Shown: positions 1-6,189 of the stretch, one piece after another
Layout: each line of letters opens with the position of its first letter
Numbering within the stretch: position 1 is the stretch's first letter
Source: Paralcaligenes sp039935015
GTDB lineage: Bacteria > Pseudomonadota > Gammaproteobacteria > Burkholderiales > Burkholderiaceae_B
Direction of reading: 5' to 3'
DNA length: 15,486 nucleotides
NCBI GenBank assembly: GCA_039935015.1
Contig: JBDTLC010000110.1
Coordinates: 1-15,486, forward strand
Notes under the pieces: model-generated
What the model was told of the DNA's origin: nothing
Database searches by the model: none
The model's input: the letters and a program-made list of their open reading frames with translations, nothing else
Made by a program: the position numbers and the translations under genes

Positions 1-380
1 TCCTGGAAGCCGCCCAGGCCGATACCCATGGTTCCGGCTTGGGGCGTGACAATCACGACCGGCGAGTGCGCCCAGTAGGCGGCCGCAATAGCGGTAACGC
101 AGTTGCTGATGCCAGGGCCGTTTTGGCCAATGACTACGCCGTGGCGGCCGCTCACGCGGGAGTAGCCGTCGGCCATGTGGCCGGCGCCTTGTTCGTGCAC
201 GACGGGAATCAGGCGGATGCCTGCCGGTGCGAAGATGTCCATGGCATCCATGAACGCCGAACCCATAATGCCAAACATTTCTGTTACGCCGTTGGCGGCC
301 AGGGTTTCGACAAAGGCCTCGGAAGGCGTCATTTTTTGCGGGCCGGAGGCGGGAGCCGAAGTAGGTTTGCTGGAGCTCAT
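1..380 (-). CDS. xsc: Sulfoacetaldehyde acetyltransferase, N-terminal part (3' end outside window)
   Basis: Xsc is a thiamine-diphosphate enzyme that converts sulfoacetaldehyde and phosphate into acetyl phosphate and sulfite, the desulfonation step of taurine breakdown in the cytoplasm. Only the first 126 codons are present, covering the start of the ThDP pyrimidine-binding domain. Visible features are the acetolactate-synthase-like opening (TPSEAFVETLAANGVTEMFG), the catalytic glutamate at about residue 63 in VVHEQGAGHMADGYSR, and GQNGPGISNCVTAIAAAYW, all typical of Xsc rather than acetolactate synthase. The ATG at 378-380 is preceded by AAGGA with a 9-base spacer. It faces away from tauXY across a 358-bp intergenic region. 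A phosphotransacetylase gene often follows xsc, but that would lie outside the window. Identification is from remembered family sequence plus the tau context. Confidence 0.93.
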   Translation of the reverse strand, partial: MSSSKPTSAPASGPQKMTPSEAFVETLAANGVTEMFGIMGSAFMDAMDIFAPAGIRLIPVVHEQGAGHMADGYSRVSGRHGVVIGQNGPGISNCVTAIAAAYWAHSPVVIVTPQAGTMGIGLGGFQ

Positions 381-448
381 TTAATCTCTTCCTTTGGTGG
401 TAATTGCGGTCTGATCTTCGCGGACGGGAGGTGAACGGGGGTGAACAA

Positions 449-481
449 TTAGATATCGGTATACTTTATTCCAATATCTAA
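449..481. repeat. Inverted repeat in the xsc leader, candidate operator
   Basis: TTAGATATCGG (449-459) and CCAATATCTAA (471-481) form 11-base arms matching at 10 of 11 positions, separated by an 11-base spacer. If the xsc promoter at 493-521 is right, the dyad lies just downstream of the xsc start point. That fits a repressor operator or a leader hairpin. There is no T-tract, so it is not a standard terminator. It does not resemble the CTGG repeats assigned to TauR. Confidence 0.5.
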
Positions 482-492
482 TATTTACAAAT

Positions 493-521
493 ACTTTATG
501 TGGATTCTAAAAAAAAGTCAA
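493..521 (-). promoter_or_regulatory. Candidate sigma-70 promoter of xsc
   Basis: Read on the minus strand, TTGACT (516-521) and TAAAGT (493-498) are separated by exactly 17 bases. The -35 matches the consensus at 5 of 6 positions and the -10 at 4 of 6. The spacer carries a run of eight T. The predicted start is near 486, giving a leader of about 105 nt to the xsc ATG. This is sequence inference only. Confidence 0.45.
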
Positions 522-622
522 TCAAAAATTACTGAAGATGGAACTTGTTGTACCGATTAATTGTATTTAATGGGCCGTCTTCCGGCGGCGGCTCCTATGC
601 GAGGGCTTGCGCCGCAGCCCAA

Positions 623-655
623 CTGGCTTATGCGAAACGTTCTTTCTGGCTCTAG
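623..655 (+). promoter_or_regulatory. Candidate TauR operator upstream of tauX (two half-sites, 23-bp period)
   Basis: CTGGCTTATG begins at 623 and CTGGCTCTAG at 646, as a direct repeat with a 23-bp period. The TauR target reported from Rhodobacter capsulatus, as I recall it, is a direct repeat of CTGGACYTAA. The same 23-bp phasing occurs at the tauA and tauR promoters in this window. The sites end 83 bp before the tauX ATG and lie about 100 bp upstream of the candidate xsc -35, so they could serve both directions. No convincing -10 for tauX was found. Confidence 0.55.
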
Positions 656-738
656 ACCCGTCCTCGGCAATCTCCTAACTTAGCAGCATTGCAAGACGAG
701 CGTGCGCTTCGCGCCGCCCCACTTACAGGAGACCAAGC

Positions 739-1131
739 ATGTCTGATGAAACATTGACCCGTGTACTTGAAACGTTCGGTGCGGCCTGGAACCGCCACGA
801 CATTGATGGCCTAATGGCGTGCATGCATGATCGCTGCGTGTTTGAGGCGGTGGGGGGGCCGGAAGTATATGGTGCCCGCCATGAAGGAATGGACGCTGTG
901 CGCAAGGCCTTCGAGTCGGCATGGTTGACGATTCCGGATGCACAGTGGCGCAACCCAAAAGTATGGGTCAAAGGCGACCAGGGCGTCATGGAGTCTACCT
1001 TTACGGGTACAGCCGCCGATGGCGCCCGTATCGAAGCCAATATGGTTGACCTGATTGTTTTTCGCGACGGGAAAATTCTGCGCAAGAACGCTTTTAGAAA
1101 AAACCGCCCACCTATCCAGGCCAAGGCCTGA
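739..1131 (+). CDS. tauX: Taurine dehydrogenase small subunit TauX (SnoaL/NTF2-like fold)
   Basis: This 130-residue protein is the small subunit of the TauXY taurine dehydrogenase, which oxidatively deaminates taurine to sulfoacetaldehyde and ammonium; cytochrome c coupling has been reported in Paracoccus. The sequence is a single SnoaL/NTF2-like domain: an N-terminal helix with AWNRHDIDGLMACM, a strand with CVFEAVGG, the HEGMDAVRKAFESAW helix, and C-terminal strands ending VDLIVFRDGKILRKNAF. The ATG is preceded by AGGAG with a 7-base spacer. tauY follows after 66 bp, so the two are probably one transcript. The domain alone would only justify 'nuclear transport factor 2 family'. The TauX call rests on the adjacent tauY, xsc, tauABC and tauR. 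What this subunit contributes to catalysis cannot be read from the sequence. Confidence 0.85.
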   Translation: MSDETLTRVLETFGAAWNRHDIDGLMACMHDRCVFEAVGGPEVYGARHEGMDAVRKAFESAWLTIPDAQWRNPKVWVKGDQGVMESTFTGTAADGARIEANMVDLIVFRDGKILRKNAFRKNRPPIQAKA

Positions 1132-1197
1132 TTGGCTGTTTTATTTTGACGGCGCAGTGGCGCGCCGTTTCACCCAACATTTATCTACGGAGTCATT

Positions 1198-2607
1198 ATG
1201 GCTGCCAGTTCCGAAGTTGTTAATGGCGCGAACCAGGCCTCGTACAAGGAAAGTCCTTACGACCCTTTGTATGACCCTTTAGTCACCCCAACGGGGCGCG
1301 GCCAGGCGTATGCGCCGACCTACTGGGTTGGAACAGCAGGCACGCCGCCCGAGGATGACGGCCCTATCAATTCGGATATTGACGCCGATGTAGTGATTAT
1401 CGGATCAGGCTTCACGGGCCTGGCCACAGCGTTGAATCTGGCGCAAGAGCATGGGGTCAAGGCCATTGTGCTGGAGGCCAATCATACTGTCTGGGGTTGC
1501 ACCAGCCGCAATGGCGGCCAAGGCCAGAACGCTTCAGGCAGGCTCTATCGGTCGCAATGGATAAAGCGCTGGGGTTTGGACACCGCCAAGCGTCTGGATG
1601 CTGAAATCCGTGGCGGGTTCGAGTACTGGAAAAGCATGGTGGCGACGATTGATTGCGATGCACAACCAGGTGGCCACTTGTATACGGCGCATCGTGTCAA
1701 AAAAATGGCCTTTCTCGAGAATGAAGGTCGCGTCATGAAAGAGGTGTTCGGCTATAACACCGAGATGCTCAGTCGTGCCGAGTTGCATGAAAGGTATGTG
1801 TGTGACCAGGAAGCCCAAGGAGCCCTGCATGAGCCCGATGGTGTGGGCGTGCACCCGCTGAAGCTAGCGTTTGGCTATATACGCAAGGCGCGCGCACTGG
1901 GGGTGAAAATTCATCCTGCCAGCCCGGTACTAGGATGGGAAACAGTCAATGGCGTGCATCATCTGCGTACGCCAGGCGGTATTGTGCGTGCTCGCCGCGT
2001 AGCGGTGGCCACTGGTGGGTACACACCGCAAGGGCTACATAAAAGCCTGACCAACAAGATCATGCCCATCCTGTCCAACTCGATGGTGACGCGCCCCCTG
2101 ACCGAGGCTGAAAGGGCCGAAGCGGGCCTTAAGACCACCATCTTTATCACCGACACCCGCACCTTGCGCTTTTATTATCGCTTATTGCCCGATGGTTCTA
2201 TGCAGATAGGCAGTCGTAGTGCAGTGACGGGCGCCGACGCCAAGAACCCTCGTCATTTTGAGTTGCTAAAGGAAGGCCTGTACCGTAAGTTTCCCAGCCT
2301 GCGCAATATTCCTATCGCGTATTCGTGGTGGGGATGGGTAGACGTCAGCCATGACATGATGCCGCGTATTACCCAACCCGATCCGCGCGAGCAAATTTTT
2401 TATGCCTTTGGCTATGGCGGCAACGGAGTTTCATTTTCATCTCATGCCGGTCGCAGGCTGGCCGAGCGCATCATGGGCTGTCCGGGTGAACAGTGGAATC
2501 TGCCGATTTATAATTCGCCCCTGCCAGGACATTTGTTCGCACCGTTTCGCCGTTTGGGTCAAGCCATGCTGTATAAATATTACTATCTGCGCGACGAACA
2601 CCTTTGA
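1198..2607 (+). CDS. tauY: Taurine dehydrogenase large subunit TauY, FAD-dependent
   Basis: TauY is the flavoprotein subunit, a member of the D-amino-acid-oxidase (DAO/PuuB-like) family, that removes the amino group of taurine. Of its 469 residues, the first 60 or so form a leader extension. Then DADVVIIGSGFTGLATALNL (residues 63-82) gives the GxGxxG dinucleotide-binding loop at 69-74, with E93 at the end of the second strand as the likely ribose ligand. CTSRNGGQ (101-108) is typical of the gamma-glutamylputrescine-oxidase branch. Near the C-terminus, FGYGGNGVSFSSHAGRRLAE is the second flavin-binding segment. The ATG has GGAG 5 bases upstream. Taken alone it could be annotated gamma-glutamylputrescine oxidoreductase; pairing with tauX and the divergent xsc makes taurine the better substrate. 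No signal peptide or membrane helix is seen. Confidence 0.88.
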   Translation: MAASSEVVNGANQASYKESPYDPLYDPLVTPTGRGQAYAPTYWVGTAGTPPEDDGPINSDIDADVVIIGSGFTGLATALNLAQEHGVKAIVLEANHTVWGCTSRNGGQGQNASGRLYRSQWIKRWGLDTAKRLDAEIRGGFEYWKSMVATIDCDAQPGGHLYTAHRVKKMAFLENEGRVMKEVFGYNTEMLSRAELHERYVCDQEAQGALHEPDGVGVHPLKLAFGYIRKARALGVKIHPASPVLGWETVNGVHHLRTPGGIVRARRVAVATGGYTPQGLHKSLTNKIMPILSNSMVTRPLTEAERAEAGLKTTIFITDTRTLRFYYRLLPDGSMQIGSRSAVTGADAKNPRHFELLKEGLYRKFPSLRNIPIAYSWWGWVDVSHDMMPRITQPDPREQIFYAFGYGGNGVSFSSHAGRRLAERIMGCPGEQWNLPIYNSPLPGHLFAPFRRLGQAMLYKYYYLRDEHL

Positions 2608-2643
2608 TTTGTAGATTGACGCATTTTTTGATTTGTAGACGTC
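2604..2643 (+). repeat. Short direct repeat at the tauY stop codon, matching tauB antisense
   Basis: TTTGATTTGTAGA occurs at 2603-2615 and again at 2627-2639, period 24, with the first copy overlapping the tauY stop codon. The first copy extends to TTGATTTGTAGATTGACG (2604-2621). That is identical over 18 bases to 6010-6027, which is the antisense of tauB codons in this same strand orientation. The second copy continues ACGTC (2639-2643), also found in tauB at 6025-6029 once four bases are skipped. Confidence 0.6.
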
Positions 2644-2666
2644 ATATCTATCTTGAAGGTCTTTGA

Positions 2667-2736
2667 TGGCACCCACAAGGAGTGCCGCTACATGAGCGGC
2701 CGGTACGTTACGTAGCGGCAGCCCTTGTGGCTGCCA
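2667..2736. repeat. REP-like palindrome pair, copy A (tauY/tauR space)
   Basis: Two inverted units face each other. The first (2667-2691, reverse) ends ...GTGCCGCTAC; the second (2712-2736, forward) begins GTAGCGGCAGCC, with loop CTTGT and closing arm GGCTGCC. The second unit's stem is perfect (GGCAGCC/GGCTGCC); the first has internal mismatches. The units match each other at 21 of 24 positions after reverse complementing. A GTAG head followed by an imperfect hairpin is the layout of RAYT-type REP sequences. It sits between the convergent ends of tauY and tauR, where it may act as a bidirectional transcript end. Confidence 0.7.
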
Positions 2737-2757
2737 TCACCGCCACAGCCGCCATCA

Positions 2758-2769
2758 CCACCATGGTGG
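2758..2769. repeat. 12-bp perfect palindrome before the tauR stop
   Basis: CCACCATGGTGG is a perfect 12-base palindrome with further partial symmetry outside (GCCA to the left, TGGC to the right). It lies 15 bp downstream of tauR's stop in the convergent space and has no T-tract. It could add to transcript-end structure or be chance in a GC-rich stretch. Confidence 0.35.
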
Positions 2770-2784
2770 CTGGCTACCCGCGCC

Positions 2785-4326
2785 TTAATTCTGGCGACAC
2801 ATCTCGCGATAAACTTTGCTGAGACGCTCGATACCTGGGCCGATGCGGTGGCTATCGATAGCGCTGAAACCCATGCGTATGTAGTTGTGCCGATCGTGCC
2901 GGGGGTTGTGAAAAAAAACGTGGCCCGGCTCTATACATATCCCTTGTTGGAAGGCCAGGTCGGCCAGCTGCTGTGTATTGACGCTCTCGGGGGTTTTAAC
3001 CCAGCATGACGACCCGCCGCTTAATGGGATGAGTTCGAATTCTGGTAAGTGTTTATTCATTTCTTCGGTTAGAACCCGAGCACGCTCCTGGTAGATGACA
3101 GACAGTCGGCGCAAAAGCGAGTGGTGGTGGCCCAGCGAGATGAATAGGGCAAAGGCCCGCTGTATATAGGCCGAGGGGTGGCGCAGCATCAGCCGGCGCA
3201 AGGCGCGCAATTCGTGGATCAGTTCCTTGGGGGCGACGATATAGCCAATGCGCAGGCCCGGCGCAAAGCTTTTCGACAGGCTGCCCACGTAGATGACACG
3301 TCCGTTCTTGTCCAGGCTTTTAAGCGCCGGGGTAGGGGTGTTGTCGTAGCGATTTTCCGTTTCGTAGTCGTCTTCGATAATAATGCTGTCGGCTTCATCG
3401 GCCATAGCCAGCAGTGCTTCTCGTCTGGCCAGCGGCAGTGTTACGGTGGTGGGGCATTGATGACTGGGCGTAACGAACAGGTAGTCGCAATCGAGCAACT
3501 GGGGCGTAATGCACAGGCCGTCGCGATCGATGGGCAGCGGCAACAGGCGCGTAGTGCGATGGCTGAAGGTATTGCGCGCGTCCGGGTAGCCCGGATCTTC
3601 CATGCCCACTACGGTGTGGCTTTGAATCAGCATGTCGCCCAGCAGATAAAGCGCATGCTGAGCGCCAACGGTAATGACGATCTCTTCTTTCTCTGCCCAG
3701 ACGCCTCTGCGGGGCAATACCTGGGTGCGAATTTCTTCGATGAGCGCCGAGTCGTCATGCGTGATCAGGTCGGGAGCCCAACTGCGAATATCAAGCACCG
3801 ATAATGCTTTGGTGCAGCATTCACGCCATTCTGCAGTGGGAAATTGCGATGCGTCGAATTGGGCGTAAACAAAGGGAAACGGCAGCGTTTGCCAGTCGGC
3901 GGGCTTGACGATATTGCGTTGGGTCGAAGGGTGAAAGCTCAGGCGTTGGTCCCAAGTGGCTCGGGGCTGCGTTGTCTGAGAGGTGCTAGGTTCGGCCACC
4001 GCGGCCACTCGCCCTTTGAGTACGTCGTCGGCGACAACGTGGCCGCTGCGTTCTCGCGATATCAGATAGCCTTCGGACACCAATTGCTGGTAGGCAAATA
4101 CTACCGTATTGCGCGCAACGCCCAGGCTGTCGGAAAGCAGGCGGCTCGATGGCACGGATGCACCCGGGGGCAGGTGCCCGGACAGAATGGCAGAGACCAG
4201 AGTTTGGCGAATACGGCCTTGCAGGCTAAGGTTCGCGTCGCTGACGCGTTCGAACAGCGTAGCCCATAAGATAGACTGAGCATGTACGACAGGTTGCTGC
4301 ATAACGGTATCGACCTTGTAGGACAT
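2785..4326 (-). CDS. tauR: MocR/GntR-family taurine regulator TauR
   Basis: TauR is the taurine-responsive activator of taurine genes known from Rhodobacter. This protein (513 residues from the ATG at 4326) has an N-terminal winged helix (about residues 30-98: LQGRIRQTLVSAILSG, then VPSSRLLSDSLGVARNTVVFAY) joined to a class-I aminotransferase-like domain from about 145 to the end. PLP-site residues are kept: EDPGYPDARNTF, the IIIEDDYE aspartate at about 319-320, and the Schiff-base lysine at about 352 in GSLSKSFAPGLRIGY, so it should bind PLP. The reading frame is open to a TTG at 4338; an ATG at 4302 is an alternative start. Neither ATG has a well-spaced Shine-Dalgarno. It is last in the tauABC-R direction, 148 bp after tauC, with its own candidate operator. 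Without context it would be just 'PLP-dependent regulator'. Confidence 0.88.
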   Translation of the reverse strand: MSYKVDTVMQQPVVHAQSILWATLFERVSDANLSLQGRIRQTLVSAILSGHLPPGASVPSSRLLSDSLGVARNTVVFAYQQLVSEGYLISRERSGHVVADDVLKGRVAAVAEPSTSQTTQPRATWDQRLSFHPSTQRNIVKPADWQTLPFPFVYAQFDASQFPTAEWRECCTKALSVLDIRSWAPDLITHDDSALIEEIRTQVLPRRGVWAEKEEIVITVGAQHALYLLGDMLIQSHTVVGMEDPGYPDARNTFSHRTTRLLPLPIDRDGLCITPQLLDCDYLFVTPSHQCPTTVTLPLARREALLAMADEADSIIIEDDYETENRYDNTPTPALKSLDKNGRVIYVGSLSKSFAPGLRIGYIVAPKELIHELRALRRLMLRHPSAYIQRAFALFISLGHHHSLLRRLSVIYQERARVLTEEMNKHLPEFELIPLSGGSSCWVKTPESVNTQQLADLAFQQGICIEPGHVFFHNPRHDRHNYIRMGFSAIDSHRIGPGIERLSKVYREMCRQN

Positions 4327-4337
4327 AACCCCCGCCA

Positions 4338-4393
4338 AGCCAGCCAGGGGGTTGCCTTATACGATACCAGACTCTTGAAGAGATATCAGCCAG
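4338..4393 (-). promoter_or_regulatory. Candidate TauR autoregulatory operator and -10 of tauR (three CTGG sites, 23-bp steps)
   Basis: On the minus strand, CTGG starts at 4393 (CTGGCTGATA), 4370 (CTGGTATCGT) and 4347 (CTGGCTGGCT), each exactly 23 bp apart. TATAAG (4356-4361), a 5-of-6 match to a -10 box, lies between the second and third sites, with no good -35 at 16-18 bp. The third site would then sit over the transcription start, a position suited to autorepression. An 11-base dyad CTCTTGAAGAG (4372-4382) sits between the first two sites. Only the CTGG heads are well conserved here, so this set is weaker in sequence than the tauA set but strongest in phasing. Confidence 0.5.
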
Positions 4394-4403
4394 ATGGTCG
4401 TTT

Positions 4404-4473
4404 GTAGTGGCACCCCTCGTGGGTGCCACTAGGGTAATGGCGAAAAACTGGCGGCCACAAGGGCTGCCACTAC
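4404..4473. repeat. REP-like palindrome pair, copy B (tauC/tauR space)
   Basis: The forward unit starts GTAGTGGCACCC at 4404 and has a perfect 11-bp stem: TAGTGGCACCC (4405-4415), loop CTCGT, GGGTGCCACTA (4421-4431). The reverse unit (4449-4473) runs TGGCGGCC-ACAAG-GGCTGCCA and closes with CTAC, with one G/T wobble in the stem. The GTAG heads point outward, opposite to copy A. The pair begins one base after the tauC stop codon, so it would stabilise or end the tauABC transcript before tauR. Confidence 0.72.
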
Positions 4474-4474
4474 A

Positions 4475-5302
4475 TCAGACTTTCCCTTTCCACGGGATCA
4501 GTATCTTTTCCAGGTAGCGTACCAGCAGATCGAAGGTAAAGGCGAAAAACCCAATGACGATAATCCCCATAATGACGGTATCGCTAGCCAAGTATTGGGC
4601 CGCATTTAGCACCATGAAACCCAGGCCTCGCGAAGCGGCAATCATTTCGGCCGCCACCAGGGTAGTCCAGCCCACACCTATGCCTATGCGCATACCCGTA
4701 AAAATTTCAGGCATGGCGGCCTTCAGGATGACGTGCCAAATAATCTGAGTACTCGTGGCGCCCATGGCGTAAGCAGCGTGGATCTGTTCCATGGATACTG
4801 ATTTAACACCCGCCCGGGCTGCAATAGCCATGGGAGCAAAAATCGCCAGGTAAATCAGGAAGACTTTTGGAAATTCACCGATCCCGAACCAGATGATGAC
4901 CAACGGCAAGTAGGCCAGCGGTGGCAGTGGGCGATAAAACTCGATGATGGGGTCGAACAGGCCTCGCGCAATACGATTGACCCCCATCAAGATGCCAACA
5001 GGCACGGCTGTTATCAGCGCCAGAAAAAAGGCACCCATAACACGGCTTAAGCTGGCCTCCGTGTGTTGCGCAAGCGTAGAGTTAGCCACACCTTCGGTCA
5101 TGGCTAAAATGAACTTGTCGTAGACGGCGCCGGGCGAAGGTAGAAAGATAGGCTTGATGAGTCCTGCTCGCGTGATTAGAAACCAAAGAGCAATCAAGGC
5201 GATTGCCGTCATGAAACTGATGAAAATGCTGTTGCCCGCACCGGGGGCTCCGTAAACCTTGCCGGGTGTGGCGGGTTTAACCAAAAAGAATTTTCTAAAC
5301 AT
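4475..5302 (-). CDS. tauC: Taurine ABC transporter permease TauC
   Basis: TauC is the inner-membrane permease of the taurine importer. The 275-residue protein (from the ATG at 5302) has about six hydrophobic segments, beginning IFISFMTAIALIALWFLI. The EAA loop that contacts the ATPase is at about 162-190 (MEQIHAAYAMGATSTQ...KAAMPEI), and SSUA/TauC-type sequence includes YRPLPPLAYLPLVIIWFG. The start at 5302 has GGAG seven bases upstream and overlaps the end of tauB by 8 bp, a coupled-translation arrangement. An in-frame ATG at 5335 would add 11 residues but has a poor ribosome site. Binding-protein-dependent permeases for sulfonates and nitrate look alike; specificity for taurine comes from context. 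Confidence 0.9.
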   Translation of the reverse strand: MFRKFFLVKPATPGKVYGAPGAGNSIFISFMTAIALIALWFLITRAGLIKPIFLPSPGAVYDKFILAMTEGVANSTLAQHTEASLSRVMGAFFLALITAVPVGILMGVNRIARGLFDPIIEFYRPLPPLAYLPLVIIWFGIGEFPKVFLIYLAIFAPMAIAARAGVKSVSMEQIHAAYAMGATSTQIIWHVILKAAMPEIFTGMRIGIGVGWTTLVAAEMIAASRGLGFMVLNAAQYLASDTVIMGIIVIGFFAFTFDLLVRYLEKILIPWKGKV

Positions 5303-6119
5303 TGTGCGGCTCCGTTTGTTCAGCGGCACGTTCATCGCCGTAAATAATACCCAGAATAGTTTCGCGCATGGCGATGAAGTCTTTACTGGATTTAATGGCG
5401 CGGGCGTCTCTGCTTTCCAGGAACCGTTTGTTGAAGTCCAGCTCGTAGGTGTGGGTGATCCGCCCTGGCCGAGGTGACATGACTACCAGGCGTGATCCCA
5501 AGAAAAGTGCTTCTTCTACGCTGTGGGTAATAAAGAAAAACATCTTGTTCGTGTGACGCCAGACGTCGAGCAATAGCTCTTGTATGGTTTCACGAGTAAG
5601 CGCATCCAGCGCGGCCATCGGCTCGTCCATAAGCAACATGGCTGGATTGCAGGTGAGCGCACGTGCGACGCCTACGCGTTGCTGCATGCCGCCCGACAAT
5701 TGATAGATCATGTGCTGGTGGAAATCTTGCAGGCCCACCAGTTCCAGGTTTTTAGCGGCGGTTATGCGGCGCTGGCTTTTCGGTACGCCTTGCAGCTTCA
5801 ACCCGAATTCGGTGTTTTCCATTACGTTAAGCCATGGCAACAACGCGTGCTTCTGAAATACGACGCCGCGATCCGAGCCGGGTCCGACGATAGGCTTGCC
5901 GCCCAACAGCAATTGGCCTTTCGTGGGCGATAAAAAGCCTGCCAGCAGGTTCAGCAGCGTTGTTTTGCCGCAGCCCGATGCGCCGAGTGCCACGACGAAA
6001 TCGCCGGAATTGATTTGTAGATTGACGTCTTTAAGTGCCACCACCGAGCCGCCGTGTTTCAAACTGGGATAGGTGACGTTGACGCCGGTGACATGTAGAA
6101 CTTCCATGGGCGCTGTCAT
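5295..6119 (-). CDS. tauB: Taurine ABC transporter ATP-binding protein TauB
   Basis: TauB hydrolyses ATP to drive TauC. In the 274-residue protein, Walker A is GASGCGKT (46-53), the Q-loop is VVFQKHALLPW (Q89), the signature is LSGGMQQ (141-147), Walker B is MLLMDEP (161-167) and the switch histidine is H199 in FFITHS. The KHALLPW form after the Q-loop is usual in the SsuB/TauB/NrtD group. I chose the ATG at 6119 because AAGGA lies upstream with a proper spacer. The frame stays open to 6221, but that extension would run back across the intercistronic hairpin and the end of tauA. Residues 29-38 (ALKDVNLQIN) are encoded across the segment whose antisense recurs at the tauY stop. Confidence 0.92.
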   Translation of the reverse strand: MTAPMEVLHVTGVNVTYPSLKHGGSVVALKDVNLQINSGDFVVALGASGCGKTTLLNLLAGFLSPTKGQLLLGGKPIVGPGSDRGVVFQKHALLPWLNVMENTEFGLKLQGVPKSQRRITAAKNLELVGLQDFHQHMIYQLSGGMQQRVGVARALTCNPAMLLMDEPMAALDALTRETIQELLLDVWRHTNKMFFFITHSVEEALFLGSRLVVMSPRPGRITHTYELDFNKRFLESRDARAIKSSKDFIAMRETILGIIYGDERAAEQTEPHNV

Positions 6120-6147
6120 ACTGGGTTCCTTGGCTAAGGTAAGGCCG

Positions 6148-6177
6148 AACCCAGGCCTGCGAACGCAGGCGCGGGTT
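6148..6177 (-). repeat. Intercistronic hairpin between tauA and tauB
   Basis: On the transcript strand, AACCC and GGGTT (5-bp outer arms) enclose a two-by-two mismatch. Inside that, GCCTGC and GCAGGC form a 6-bp stem with loop GTTC. No T-tract follows, so it is not a classical terminator. It lies entirely in the 70-bp tauA-tauB gap. Such stems commonly protect the upstream binding-protein mRNA and give more of it than of the ATPase and permease; that role is inferred here. Confidence 0.55.
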
Positions 6178-6189
6178 GGTGTGGGTTGA

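Larger units (their letters stand above)
381..738. other. Divergent xsc/tauX intergenic region
   Basis: This 358-bp stretch contains no convincing gene. The left half (about 440-565) is AT-rich and holds a candidate xsc promoter and an inverted repeat. The xsc leader also contains two GTGAAC hexamers 10 bp apart (431-436 and 441-446). The middle (571-621) is GC-rich with nested dyad arms: TGGGC 571-575 with GCCCA 617-621, and GCGGCG 585-590 with CGCCGC 610-615. Next come two CTGG-headed half-sites at 623 and 646, and a strong AGGAG at 727-731 ahead of tauX. Confidence 0.8.

Noticed and set aside
39..434. 131-codon plus-strand open frame at the left edge
   Set aside because: The minus strand here encodes an unmistakable Xsc N-terminus with a good ribosome site; the plus frame is its shadow.
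3178..4269. Plus-strand open frames of 208 and 141 codons opposite tauR
   Set aside because: They are antisense to a full-length MocR regulator with winged-helix and PLP-lysine motifs and have no domains of their own.
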